This document shows, in pieces, positions 28,830-40,724 of a stretch of DNA of 64,000 nt. The stretch's first letter is position 1. Each line of letters opens with the position of its first letter. The translations under genes and the position numbers were made by a program. This DNA is from Pristionchus mayeri. Taxonomy: Eukaryota > Nematoda > Chromadorea > Rhabditida > Neodiplogasteridae. Below the pieces are notes generated by a model that did not search any database, was not told the origin of the DNA, and worked only from the letters and a program-made list of their open reading frames with translations. The stretch spans positions 44,568,044-44,632,043 of the forward strand of contig BTRK01000003.1 of assembly GCA_036245805.1 (NCBI GenBank), in the 5' to 3' direction.

Positions 28830-30698
28830 CAATTTTAAAAATTTCGAAGGGTAAAAATCCGCGCCTGCGGCCGCGGATTCAGATCGATAATCAGGAGATG
28901 CTCGTCGTTTCCCCTCATGGAGGCCTGGTGAAGTTAGTAGGAATTCGAATTTTCGGCCTGTGCCAAGTATATTTCGATTCTGTTAGATAGTGTGTTTTAA
29001 GTGCTACTGTGATATCAACCGTTTCTTTTGCCGACTATATGAGAGACTTCATGAGAGAATCACCTTCTCCGCGGCGAAAAACTCAAAATCATCCTATCCA
29101 GATTTAAACGGTGTAAGGCATTTCCAATGATGCTCTTTCAAACTGCGTCGTCTGAATTTTGATAACTGTCGTCATCTTCGAGATTCAGAAGGCCAAACTT
29201 GGGATACTCACTTTTAGGGGTCAAATCGAGCTCACTTAAATGCTCATAATTCCGTTCAAATAATTCCGTTTTGGAGATTATGATTCTTTTTGAAGAGTTT
29301 GCCCACAGAAAATCACTGCAAGAATCTTATAATGGATTAGAAGCAACTTCTGCAACTCGGAAGTTTCTTGTCGCTACTATGACAGAACGAACACTCAAAA
29401 ACCAATCATACTGAGCTAGTAGTACCAAGTCAAGAGCGATATTGTTAGAACCGAATCAGTGAAGGAGAGAGATCTGAATGGAAGAGGAATTATGTAATCA
29501 GAATAGATTTTTTGAGAAACTAATGCTACTCGCATTATCAATAGTTGAAATCGATGGCTTATGCACAATCGTCGGTTCTTAAAACCACCTAATTCATCGA
29601 AAATGTTATGAAATACTATCTGAGTGAATGAAAATACGCTTGGCACTAGCGAAAAATCGAATTCCTCCATAATTGGCATGCATGTAGTACTCGGTGAGTT
29701 AGATGAGAGCTCTCTTCAAGTCGAGTGCTCTCCCGCTCGTTGCCTGGACTTTCCCAGATTTGGTTCCCCGCCAACTATCGATGTCTCTGTTCGTAATGTA
29801 GATATCAATGTGAAAAATTCGGAACTTCGTATCGCTTGGGAGATCTAGGCCGTGCGTACGAAAGATTCAAAAATATAATGTTGAATTTAATCCTCCTTTA
29901 AGACGGACAATTATAATATCTGTATACCTGTTTGCCAAAGAATATTTTAACAGGTGATTGCTCGCTTTGAATTTCTTACAACTTATTGGCAAACCCACTT
30001 TCGCTAATTCCGACAAGACAATCAGGATTTAATTAACTATTATATAAATAAACACAAAATGCTTCACCTCCGTCGGACAAGGATCTCCCCTAGCCAGATA
30101 GAAGCCTATCGAAGACTCGATTGATATTTAAAGAAAATGGCAATTAAATTGATTGTCTCAAAGCTACAATTGTGACATCATTGGTTTGTGGTGTCCAAAA
30201 TATCTAGGGATATCCTTCACATCTGGTCCGAATCGCTTCTGGGCATTCCCGAAATCGGAAGAGAGATGGCGATAACTCGAAATTCCCGGGTCCAATATTG
30301 TTGTATCCTTGTCCCTTGTTGATGTCCACGTAGACGGGAGAGGACGGATGAACGCACCGTTTATCCACGAATAAATAAATAGGAGAAAATAAATACAAAC
30401 AACGAGCCGTCACGGGCTAGAGAGAGACTGAAGCTAGACTGAATTGAGGGAACGAGAGAGAACAAGCAAATAGTTGCGTCAAAAATGTGTGTGAACAGGT
30501 TGAAGACGAGACTTACAGTATTCCTCACGAGAAGTAATTGAGAACTGAGTTATTTGTGCATAGGAATATTTAATTATGGAATTTAGCTAGTATTTATGTT
30601 CCTATACAACACCTCCCCATTAAGATTGGTATTACCGATCTTAAAGAAAAACTATGGGGGAAGAGGTGAGGTGAACGGTAGCACATTTGGTCGGGATA

Positions 30699-31013
30699 TC
30701 ATTCTCGGATGATATTAGTCTTGGACGGTAGCTCATCTTTCGCAAGTGACGACATCGGTGTCCCGGAGCCAGTGTTGAGTACGCTGCTCTTGTCGTACAC
30801 GTCCTTGTGCTCTTCCTATGTATCCTTGACCGGGCTCGATCGATCCTCTTCCACCGAATCGTCTTCACTCAGAGAGCCATTTGCCTTGAACCGTAAAGAA
30901 GATCCTTCTTCATTGTGGCTATCCACCTCCTTGTGGACACTCTTGGGATTGGTTGTGGCCCCGGGCATTTCCCGCTTCACATCCTTAGATTTTTTTAAAG
31001 GTTTATCTAACGG
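30699..31013 (-). pseudogene. Coding-like acidic fragment with an in-frame stop (left copy)
   Basis: This is the mirror of 35784-36098, described there. Read on the minus strand it gives a hydrophilic acidic/basic protein segment with one internal TAG. Confidence 0.35.
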
Positions 31014-31145
31014 CTATGAACAATGCATTGAGCAGCCTAAGGTTTCGAGAGGGATAATGCATACGAGAATCATAAAGTCAAATTCTTGCTCTCAGATGGT
31101 TACTCTCAACGCACTCATCATCTCTCGAACATCGGCAAGATATTC

Positions 31146-31292
31146 ATGATGACTCCCTACGGTCGATCACTTCTCAAAGTGAAACTGCGCCATTTGATGT
31201 GGGAATTCAGTTTATGTTGAAGCTGGTTGCTGGTTTCAAAGAAGGCATTACTCAACGGCGTCCTCCTTGGTATTGCTGGAGATCTCGTTTAC
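31146..31292 (+). pseudogene. Coding-like fragment, possibly Mpv17/PMP22-like (left copy)
   Basis: From the ATG at 31146 the frame reads MMTPYGRSLLKVKLRHLMWE, reaches a TGA after FSLC, then continues open as SWLLVSKKALLNGVLLGIAG DLVYN. The second half resembles the first membrane helix of Mpv17/PMP22 proteins (LLxGVLxGxGDxxxQ). These are small mitochondrial or peroxisomal membrane proteins. The similarity is short and could be chance. The same sequence occurs inverted at 35505-35651. No later exons of that family were recognised. Confidence 0.3.
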
Positions 31293-31550
31293 AACGAAAA
31301 AAAAATTAAAGTAAACTACTTGATCTAAGCAATTCTCAAAAACGTACAACAATTTCGAAATATTATGTTGATCGCAATCTTCAAGTAGATTGTTCCATAG
31401 TTTATATATTTAAATCGCTATTTCAAAAAAAAAATTGTGTGAATTACTCTTTGAGAGCGCGTTTCGCAGATATGATTTAGCTCGAGTATGTCATTCACGT
31501 TGATTATATCAAAGTTCAATCGAAAATTATATATTACTCACAACTAGATC

Positions 31551-31695
31551 CCTCCTTCCCTCCCTCCGTCCCGATCTTTTCCTCGCTGCTTCGAATGTCC
31601 TCGAGAAATTTCCGGAGGAGATCAAACAGATCAATGACAACACTGCCTACTACTCATTCATCGATCCCCAATTCAGACAGGAATGTGATTACGGT
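31551..31695 (+). other. Candidate exon of unknown function (left copy)
   Basis: After a possible acceptor (tcacaactag, ending 31549) the frame codes LRPDLFLAASNVLEKFPEEI followed by KQINDNTAYYSFIDPQFRQE and CDYG, with a GT at the end near 31694. Composition and amphipathic spacing look coding, and the GC content is above its surroundings. I do not recognise a family. An inverted copy is at 35102-35246. Confidence 0.3.
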
Positions 31696-32297
31696 AGGAG
31701 GAGGATATTAGAACTGAGCATTTTCATTTTGAATATCGGAGTTCGGACAGAACTTGGGTGTGGCGTGTCATAGTTGGTTGATGTTGTTGCCGATGGACTA
31801 GAAGATTGATTGTTGTTATCGGTCTTGTTAAATGTAGATTGGGGTTACCGTTTGGAGTGTGGTGGGTAATGTAGACGTACACTTTACCTAGAGGTAGTTC
31901 CAATCGATATTCGCAGCACGTGTACGTAGTTGACGATCCATCGAGCGAATGCTGCAGAAACCGAGCGAGAAGGAGACGAGGGAGAGTGGAGGAGTGAGCC
32001 TATCACTTTGAAAGGTACAACGCTAAACCAAACCCTCACGGATATTAACCTTCCATCCACTACTATTACATGGAGAACAATGATATGGCCAAATTAGTGT
32101 CACATGTATTAACAGTAATAAATTTCACCCATATATTACGATTCAGTCATTAAAGTACCCATGCACACAAAGATTTTTCGAATTCGCTCCAAATGTTTGA
32201 TCCGCAATTTTAGCGCGCAATTTTAAAAATTCGGCATTATATCGATTACCAGATGGGTGCTGCACAAGGCATGTATTTTCGGGCCATGGTCGATAAT

Positions 32298-32600
32298 TGT
32301 GTCATGGTAGGTCAAGACTAAGTACCGTACCAGTCGATCGTACAGTGCCCCCAGATATCGTATGACGCTAACCTAACCCAGAAAATAGCGAGCTAACTTT
32401 ATTTTAAAAAAGGCAATATACCGTACCTAATTGACCCTACAGTACCCATACCGTAACCCAGTGTACAGTACCCTTGCTACCGTAATCCACACCACTGCAA
32501 TCAATCGTAAACTGACTTTTTTCCAAAACAATTTACAATGAGTTGATTCTTGCTCTATACCCTACCAAATCGATAGTACGGTACCTCCAGACACAGTATT
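32298..32600. repeat. Block repeated directly in the palindrome spacer
   Basis: gtcatggtaggtcaagacta and the following roughly 290 bp recur in direct orientation at about 33217-33520 with a few changes, and inverted at 34197-34499. The block carries many ccgtaccagtcgatc / taccgtaaccc words. Confidence 0.8.
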
Positions 32601-32999
32601 AAGCCCCGTGCAAAAGCAAAAGCTCATATCGCGCTCCTTTTTAAATTCAAAAAGCAGCGAATTTGATCTTGCACGGAATTTTAGCTTACTGTATCGTGTT
32701 TTGATATGAACCATTTGTGAAACCTAGAACTATTGGGCCGCTAAAACCGTTTCCATTTCATAGTGTTTGTGAAACACAAATTATCCTAATCAGTTTCGAA
32801 AAAAACGAAATTGAACGATTCATTCATGTTTCATAGAAAAGTAAAGAAAGTAAAGTATTAGGTGCGTTTTTTTCGGTTTTGTCCGCACAATGCCAGGCGC
32901 CTAATATTGCGCAGATACCGTATATCACTAGCGTAACCTATATTACTGCGAACTTATATTATTTTTAAAAAGTCCTGACTCTGTGCCCAATCGATTATG

Positions 33000-33216
33000 C
33001 ACTACCCAAGTAACTACCGTAACCCAGTTCCTTGGGTCAAACATTTTTCTAAATATTTCAAACATTTTTCTAAAAATCCAAAATTGATCATAAAATGATC
33101 TTTAAAATAATTTTAAAATCGATTTTAGATTTTTAGAAAAATGTTTTGCCCAAGGAACCGTATCTGACCCACGGAACTGGGTCACGGTAGTTACTTGCAT
33201 GCTGTAGAATCGATTG
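33000..33216. repeat. Inner small palindrome next to the spacer
   Basis: ccaagtaactaccgtaaccc near 33006 is mirrored by gggtcacggtagttacttgc near 33178. aaacatttttctaaaaatcc is mirrored by gatttttagaaaaatgtttt, meeting near taaaataattttaaaatcga. The inner ends of the giant arms are therefore themselves foldback sequence. Confidence 0.75.
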
Positions 33217-33217
33217 T

Positions 33218-33579
33218 CATGGTAGGTCAAGACTAAGTACCGTACCAGTCGATCGTACAGTGCCCCCAGATATCGTATGACGCTAACCTAACCCAGAAAA
33301 TAGCGAGCTAACTTTATTTTAAAAAAGGCAATATACCGTACCTAATTGACCCTGCAGTACCCATACCGTAACCCAGTGTACAGTACCCCTTGCTACCGTA
33401 ATCCACACCACTGCGATCAATCGTAAACCGATTTTTTTTCAAAAACAATTTACAATGAGTTGATTATTGCTCTATACCGTACCAAATCGATAGTACAGTA
33501 CCTCCAGATACCGTATATCACTTCCGTAATCCCGAATATCGCAAACTAACTTTATTTTGAAATAATCCTGGTACCGTGC
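33218..33579. repeat. Spacer of the giant palindrome (362 bp)
   Basis: This is the only part between the arms with no mirror partner across the centre at 33398.5. Most of it is a diverged direct copy of 32298-32600, with gccatataccgtacc-type words. The spacer therefore derives from arm material. Confidence 0.85.
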
Positions 33580-35101
33580 ACAATCGATTCTACAGCATGC
33601 AAGTAACTACCGTGACCCAGTTCCGTGGGTCAGATACGGTTCCTTGGGCAAAACATTTTTCTAAAAATCTAAAATCGATTTTAAAATTATTTTAAAGATC
33701 ATTTTATGATCAATTTTGGATTTTTAGAAAAATGTTTGAAATATTTAGAAAAATGTTTGACCCAAGGAACTGGGTTACGGTAGTTACTTGGGTAGTGCAT
33801 AATCGATTGGGCACAGAGTCAGGACTTTTTAAAAATAATATAAGTTCGCAGTAATATAGGTTACGCTAGTGATATACGGTATCTGCGCAATATTAGGCGC
33901 CTGGCATTGTGCGGACAAAACCGAAAAAAACGCACCTAATACTTTACTTTCTTTACTTTTCTATGAAACATGAATGAATCGTTCAATTTCGTTTTTTTCG
34001 AAACTGATTAGGATAATTTGTGTTTCACAAACACTATGAAATGGAAACGGTTTTAGCGGCCCAATAGTTCTAGGTTTCACAAATGGTTCATATCAAAACA
34101 CGATACAGTAAGCTAAAATTCCGTGCAAGATCAAATTCGCTGCTTTTTGAATTTAAAAAGGAGCGCGATATGAGCTTTTGCTTTTGCACGGGGCTTAATA
34201 CTGTGTCTGGAGGTACCGTACTATCGATTTGGTAGGGTATAGAGCAAGAATCAACTCATTGTAAATTGTTTTGGAAAAAAGTCAGTTTACGATTGATTGC
34301 AGTGGTGTGGATTACGGTAGCAAGGGTACTGTACACTGGGTTACGGTATGGGTACTGTAGGGTCAATTAGGTACGGTATATTGCCTTTTTTAAAATAAAG
34401 TTAGCTCGCTATTTTCTGGGTTAGGTTAGCGTCATACGATATCTGGGGGCACTGTACGATCGACTGGTACGGTACTTAGTCTTGACCTACCATGACACAA
34501 TTATCGACCATGGCCCGAAAATACATGCCTTGTGCAGCACCCATCTGGTAATCGATATAATGCCGAATTTTTAAAATTGCGCGCTAAAATTGCGGATCAA
34601 ACATTTGGAGCGAATTCGAAAAATCTTTGTGTGCATGGGTACTTTAATGACTGAATCGTAATATATGGGTGAAATTTATTACTGTTAATACATGTGACAC
34701 TAATTTGGCCATATCATTGTTCTCCATGTAATAGTAGTGGATGGAAGGTTAATATCCGTGAGGGTTTGGTTTAGCGTTGTACCTTTCAAAGTGATAGGCT
34801 CACTCCTCCACTCTCCCTCGTCTCCTTCTCGCTCGGTTTCTGCAGCATTCGCTCGATGGATCGTCAACTACGTACACGTGCTGCGAATATCGATTGGAAC
34901 TACCTCTAGGTAAAGTGTACGTCTACATTACCCACCACACTCCAAACGGTAACCCCAATCTACATTTAACAAGACCGATAACAACAATCAATCTTCTAGT
35001 CCATCGGCAACAACATCAACCAACTATGACACGCCACACCCAAGTTCTGTCCGAACTCCGATATTCAAAATGAAAATGCTCAGTTCTAATATCCTCCTCC
35101 T

Positions 35102-35246
35102 ACCGTAATCACATTCCTGTCTGAATTGGGGATCGATGAATGAGTAGTAGGCAGTGTTGTCATTGATCTGTTTGATCTCCTCCGGAAATTTCTCGAGGAC
35201 ATTCGAAGCAGCGAGGAAAAGATCGGGACGGAGGGAGGGAAGGAGG
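35102..35246 (-). other. Candidate exon of unknown function (right copy)
   Basis: This is the mirror of 31551-31695, with the same reading on the minus strand. Confidence 0.3.
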
Positions 35247-35504
35247 GATCTAGTTGTGAGTAATATATAATTTTCGATTGAACTTTGATATAATCAACGT
35301 GAATGACATACTCGAGCTAAATCATATCTGCGAAACGCGCTCTCAAAGAGTAATTCACACAATTTTTTTTTTGAAATAGCGATTTAAATATATAAACTAT
35401 GGAACAATCTACTTGAAGATTGCGATCAACATAATATTTCGAAATTGTTGTACGTTTTTGAGAATTGCTTAGATCAAGTAGTTTACTTTAATTTTTTTTT
35501 CGTT

Positions 35505-35651
35505 GTAAACGAGATCTCCAGCAATACCAAGGAGGACGCCGTTGAGTAATGCCTTCTTTGAAACCAGCAACCAGCTTCAACATAAACTGAATTCCCACAT
35601 CAAATGGCGCAGTTTCACTTTGAGAAGTGATCGACCGTAGGGAGTCATCAT
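35505..35651 (-). pseudogene. Coding-like fragment, possibly Mpv17/PMP22-like (right copy)
   Basis: This is the mirror of 31146-31292, including the in-frame stop. Both copies share the lesion, so it predates the inverted duplication or is simply not coding. Confidence 0.28.
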
Positions 35652-35783
35652 GAATATCTTGCCGATGTTCGAGAGATGATGAGTGCGTTGAGAGTAACCA
35701 TCTGAGAGCAAGAATTTGACTTTATGATTCTCGTATGCATTATCCCTCTCGAAACCTTAGGCTGCTCAATGCATTGTTCATAG

Positions 35784-36098
35784 CCGTTAGATAAACCTTT
35801 AAAAAAATCTAAGGATGTGAAGCGGGAAATGCCCGGGGCCACAACCAATCCCAAGAGTGTCCACAAGGAGGTGGATAGCCACAATGAAGAAGGATCTTCT
35901 TTACGGTTCAAGGCAAATGGCTCTCTGAGTGAAGACGATTCGGTGGAAGAGGATCGATCGAGCCCGGTCAAGGATACATAGGAAGAGCACAAGGACGTGT
36001 ACGACAAGAGCAGCGTACTCAACACTGGCTCCGGGACACCGATGTCGTCACTTGCGAAAGATGAGCTACCGTCCAAGACTAATATCATCCGAGAATGA
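35784..36098 (+). pseudogene. Coding-like acidic fragment with an in-frame stop (right copy)
   Basis: The frame reads PLDKPLKKSKDVKREMPGAT and later SLSEDDSVEEDRSSPVKDT, then TAG at 35979-35981. It continues open as EEHKDVYDKSSVLNTGSGTP to a TGA at 36096-36098. The Ser/Asp/Glu/Lys-rich, disordered character resembles a regulatory tail rather than random AT-rich DNA. The opposite strand also has a 146-codon frame, which I consider the shadow. I do not recognise a family. Confidence 0.38.
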
Positions 36099-39000
36099 TA
36101 TCCCGACCAAATGTGCTACCGTTCACCTCACCTCTTCCCCCATAGTTTTTCTTTAAGATCGGTAATACCAATCTTGATGGGGAGGTGTTGTATAGGAACA
36201 TAAATACTAGCTAAATTCCATAATTAAATATTCCTATGCACAAATAACTCAGTTCTCAATTACTTCTCGTGAGGAATACTGTAAGTCTCGTCTTCAACCT
36301 GTTCACACACATTTTTGACGCAACTATTTGCTTGTTCTCTCTCGTTCCCTCAATTCAGTCTAGCTTCAGTCTCTCTCTAGCCCGTGACGGCTCGTTGTTT
36401 GTATTTATTTTCTCCTATTTATTTATTCGTGGATAAACGGTGCGTTCATCCGTCCTCTCCCGTCTACGTGGACATCAACAAGGGACAAGGATACAACAAT
36501 ATTGGACCCGGGAATTTCGAGTTATCGCCATCTCTCTTCCGATTTCGGGAATGCCCAGAAGCGATTCGGACCAGATGTGAAGGATATCCCTAGATATTTT
36601 GGACACCACAAACCAATGATGTCACAATTGTAGCTTTGAGACAATCAATTTAATTGCCATTTTCTTTAAATATCAATCGAGTCTTCGATAGGCTCCTATC
36701 TGGCTAGGGGAGATCCTTGTCCGACGGAGGTGAAGCATTTTGTGTTTATTTATATAATAGTTAATTAAATCCTGATTGTCTTGTCGGAATTAGCGAAAGT
36801 GGGTTTGCCAATAAGTTGTAAGAAATTCAAAGCGAGCAATCACCTGTTAAAATATTCTTTGGCAAACAGGTATACAGATATTATAATTGTCCGTCTTAAA
36901 GGAGGATTAAATTCAACATTATATTTTTGAATCTTTCGTACGCACGGCCTAGATCTCCCAAGCGATACGAAGTTCCGAATTTTTCACATTGATATCTACA
37001 TTACGAACAGAGACATCGATAGTTGGCGGGGAACCAAATCTGGGAAAGTCCAGGCAACGAGCGGGAGAGCACTCGACTTGAAGAGAGCTCTCATCTAACT
37101 CACCGAGTACTACATGCATGCCAATTATGGAGGAATTCGATTTTTCGCTAGTGCCAAGCGTATTTTCATTCACTCAGATAGTATTTCATAACATTTTCGA
37201 TGAATTAGGTGGTTTTAAGAACCGACGATTGTGCATAAGCCATCGATTTCAACTATTGATAATGCGAGTAGCATTAGTTTCTCAAAAAATCTATTCTGAT
37301 TACATAATTCCTCTTCCATTCAGATCTCTCTCCTTCACTGATTCGGTTCTAACAATATCGCTCTTGACTTGGTACTACTAGCTCAGTATGATTGGTTTTT
37401 GAGTGTTCGTTCTGTCATAGTAGCGACAAGAAACTTCCGAGTTGCAGAAGTTGCTTCTAATCCATTATAAGATTCTTGCAGTGATTTTCTGTGGGCAAAC
37501 TCTTCAAAAAGAATCATAATCTCCAAAACGGAATTATTTGAACGGAATTATGAGCATTTAAGTGAGCTCGATTTGACCCCTAAAAGTGAGTATCCCAAGT
37601 TTGGCCTTCTGAATCTCGAAGATGACGACAGTTATCAAAATTCAGACGACGCAGTTTGAAAGAGCATCATTGGAAATGCCTTACACCGTTTAAATCTGGA
37701 TAGGATGATTTTGAGTTTTTCGCCGCGGAGAAGGTGATTCTCTCATGAAGTCTCTCATATAGTCGGCAAAAGAAACGGTTGATATCACAGTAGCACTTAA
37801 AACACACTATCTAACAGAATCGAAATATACTTGGCACAGGCCGAAAATTCGAATTCCTACTAACTTCACCAGGCCTCCATGAGGGGAAACGACGAGCATC
37901 TCCTGATTATCGATCTGAATCCGCGGCCGCAGGCGCGGATTTTTACCCTTCGAAATTTTTAAAATTGACTCCTATGACTGCGGTGCTAGGGGCGCTGCAT
38001 TCCTTGACAAATTCTAAGACGTTTTTACTCCGGAGAGATTTTTTATCAGATTCCATCTAACGCCGGAAATCAATAATTTCACTTTTATTACGGACGAGAA
38101 CTCCGACAAATATAATTGTTGATTGATCTAGCTTCCGATTGAGCCAATACATACTTCAGTGGAGAGACGCGATATAAAATATGCCGGAAGTCAGTTCAAA
38201 CGAATTTTGAATGACTTGTGGTGTGCATTTTGGGTTACGGTAAACGAGTGCAAAAGTCGGACGACTTTTCCCAATTGGTGTACCATGAGCTTAAAATCGA
38301 TTTTAGACTATGATACACCAATTAGGAAAAGTCGTCCAACTTTTGCACTCGCTTACCGTAACCCAAAATGCACACCATAAGTCATTAAAAAATCGTTTGA
38401 ACTGACATCCGGCAAATTTTATATCGCGCCTCTCCACCGAAGTATGTATCGGCTCAAGCAGAATCTAGATCAACAATAATATTTGTCGGAGTTCTTAAAA
38501 ATTTCTGGGGAATTGCATGCATGTTCGAAATAAAAGTGGAATTATTGATTTCCGGCGATAGATGGAATCTGATCAAAGAACTCTCCGGAGTAAAAAAAGT
38601 CTTAGAATTTGTCAAGGAATGCAGCGCCCCTAACGCCGCGGTAATATGAGTCTCGCCCTCCCTCGCCCTCTCCTCCCTTTACCGCTCACTCGCGCGCCTC
38701 AACCGCCGTTTCTCGACAACTTCTAGGCCCTGTAACGCGCTTCAACGAAAAGATAAACGCTCACTTTCAACAGATGAAATGTTCAGCTCATCGTGCTCTA
38801 CATTTATAGCACAAAATCTGGCAGCTATCTCTATTGCGCCTTGTGATTCAGGTTTGTGCAATTCTTTGGGAGCTGATTTGAGGACACAAAAACCTAACGG
38901 GCTCCATTTTTAAAATTCTGGAAAAAATATGGTAGACTTGATACATGTTGAAGTTTGTAAACCCTTAATTCCGGTTAAGACGGCTCACATAGAAATAAGT

Positions 39001-39334
39001 TATGACTGCTAAAGTCACTTTTTGAGCAGTTTTTGGATTCTATCTTTTTTAAATCGCATTTTCTCGAGCTCTAACATCGAAATTCGTTTTCTACTGGTGA
39101 AAATACACCGGAAAACTATAAGTAATTTACTTTTGAGATATGAAATTTTTCGACCCCAAAATGGATGGGTTACTGTAACTTTTTAAAAATCGACCTATAG
39201 ACATTCCAATATAGCGTGGTAATCAGCATTCATGAGGACCACTTTAAGAAAAATGTTTGAGATTTTTTCGAATTTTAGCCTTCCGTGATCTATTTACGTT
39301 TTCTGGTGGATGGTCTCTTAAAAATTTCGAGGTT

Positions 39335-39396
39335 CACAACGCTTACGCTGCGGGGGGTGAGAGCAGGTTAGGATAGTGGGGTGGGTGTTGCATTGG
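39335..39396 (+). repeat. Tail of the GC-clamped hairpin family, truncated by the palindrome edge
   Basis: ttcacaacgcttacgctgcg then gggggtgagagcaggttagg matches the sequence directly after the hairpin at 58536-58641. The hairpin itself is missing here, replaced by the palindrome arm. Confidence 0.75.
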
Positions 39397-39930
39397 GTGC
39401 ATTTAACTTTTCTGCGATTTAGTAAATCACACCATGGTGCGTGGTGTGGTGGGTTACGGTAGCGTACATTTAACTTTTCTGCGATTTAGGAAATCACACC
39501 ATGGTGTGTGGTGTGGTGGGTTACGGTAGCGTGCATTTAACTTTTCTGCGATTTAGTAAATCACACCATGGTGTGTGGTGTGGTGGGTTACGGTAGCGTA
39601 CATTTAACTTTTCTGCGATTTAGTAAATCACACCATGGTGTGTGGTGTGGTGGGTTACGGTAGCGTGCATTTAACTTTTCTGCGATTTAGGAAATCACAC
39701 CATGGTGCGTGGTGTGGTGGGTTACGGTAGCGTGCATTTAACTTTTCTGCGATTTAGGAAATCACACCATGTTGCGTGGTGTGGTGGGTTACGGTAGCGT
39801 GCTTTTAACTTTTCTGCGATTTAGTAAATCACACCATGGTGTGTGGTGTGGTGGGTTACGGTAGCGTACATTTAACTTTTCTGCGTTTTGGGAAAATGCA
39901 TTATGGTGTGATGCACCCTTGTGGTATACG
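39397..39930 (+). repeat. 67-bp tandem satellite, about eight units
   Basis: Units of 67 bp starting gtgcatttaacttttctgcg, containing aaatcacaccatggtg and ending gtggtgggttacggtagc, repeat head to tail with one to three changes each. The last unit is diverged. Each unit contains the palindromic core cacaccatggtgtg. One related single unit lies at about 58680-58745. There is no spacer/repeat alternation, so it is not CRISPR-like. Confidence 0.9.
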
Positions 39931-39951
39931 GTAGGCGTCACAGACAAACTA

Positions 39952-39954
39952 ACT

Positions 39955-39989
<35 letters not shown>

Positions 39990-39990
39990 G
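39952..39990 (+). repeat. (GACA)n simple repeat
   Basis: ctgacagacagacagacaga and more, ending gacgctacgacatt. The same gacgctacga exit sequence follows the longer GACA/GACG tract at 59232, tying this to the same composite repeat. Confidence 0.85.
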
Positions 39991-40724
39991 CTACGACATT
40001 ATAGTCAATAGGAATCATGAATCTGACACAGAGTATGACCCAGCGCACTGGGTTACGGTAGGCTTTGGTTACTGTAGTAGTACGGTATCGATGATTTTCA
40101 CCCAGCCTCCGATGAAATCATGAGTCTGACACAACATCTGCTCCAACGCCACGTCTGGGTTACTGTACGCGGACGGACAGACCAAGCAACACCTATTTTT
40201 TGGTCGTAAAAATTTTTCTTCTGGAAATTTCTGGAATATTTTTCGTGTAATAACCTTGTATTCCGGATGGGGACATACTATCAAAATCTCATTCGAAACG
40301 AAAGCGCCAGTCAAAAAAGCGTTCAGTTTATGGTAAGGTATACAACTAGTGGGCAACTACGCCTCTTTTAAAGTTCCCTTAATATTTAGAACATAATCCC
40401 ATTTGGATGCTGCAAAATGCCTGCAAAATCATGGTGATCACGCTTTTTTGCATCCATCCGCAGATAAAATCATGAATCTGACCCAACGTATGACCCAGCG
40501 CACTGGTATACGGTAGGCTTCGGTTACTGTAGTATTACGGTATCGATGATTTTCATCGACCTTCCGATGAAATCATGCGTCTGACACACCATCTGCTCCA
40601 ACGCCAGGCCCAGGTTACGGTACGTGGACGGACAAAGAGACCAACACCATATTTGTGGTCGTAAAAATTGTTCTTCTGGAAATTTCTGAAATCTTTTTCA
40701 TCTGCTGACCTTGTAATTTAATTG
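39991..40724. repeat. Imperfect duplicated block with TTACGGTA words
   Basis: The segment at about 40014-40230 is repeated at about 40470-40700. Shared blocks include gcgcactgg, tacggtatcgatgattttca, cgatgaaatcatg, ctccaacgcca and gtggtcgtaaaaatt / ttggtcgtaaaaatt. No gene is recognised. The 95-codon minus frame at 40069-40356 lies across this repeat. Confidence 0.6.

Larger units (their letters stand above)
27463..33217. repeat. Left arm of giant palindrome (5755 bp)
   Basis: Every position x checked in this arm pairs with 66797-x in 33580-39334 with no indel. Checked landmarks run from the outer end (aacctcgaaatttttaagag, 27463) to the inner end (gctgtagaatcgattgt, ending 33217). I found two substitutions by eye (28813/37984 and 30102/36695), so the arms are far above 99% identical but not exact copies. 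The arm contains foldback-family sequence, coding-like fragments and smaller internal palindromes. Confidence 0.93.
33580..39334. repeat. Right arm of giant palindrome (5755 bp)
   Basis: This is the exact mirror of 27463-33217 apart from rare substitutions (two seen). It ends at ...aaaatttcgaggtt (39334). The next base begins ttcacaacgcttacgctgcg, the tail of the GC-clamped hairpin family, so the breakpoint is sharp. Confidence 0.93.

Noticed and set aside
39397..39930. Regular repeats that might suggest CRISPR
   Set aside because: Units are contiguous 67-bp copies without unique spacers, in an animal-type genome.
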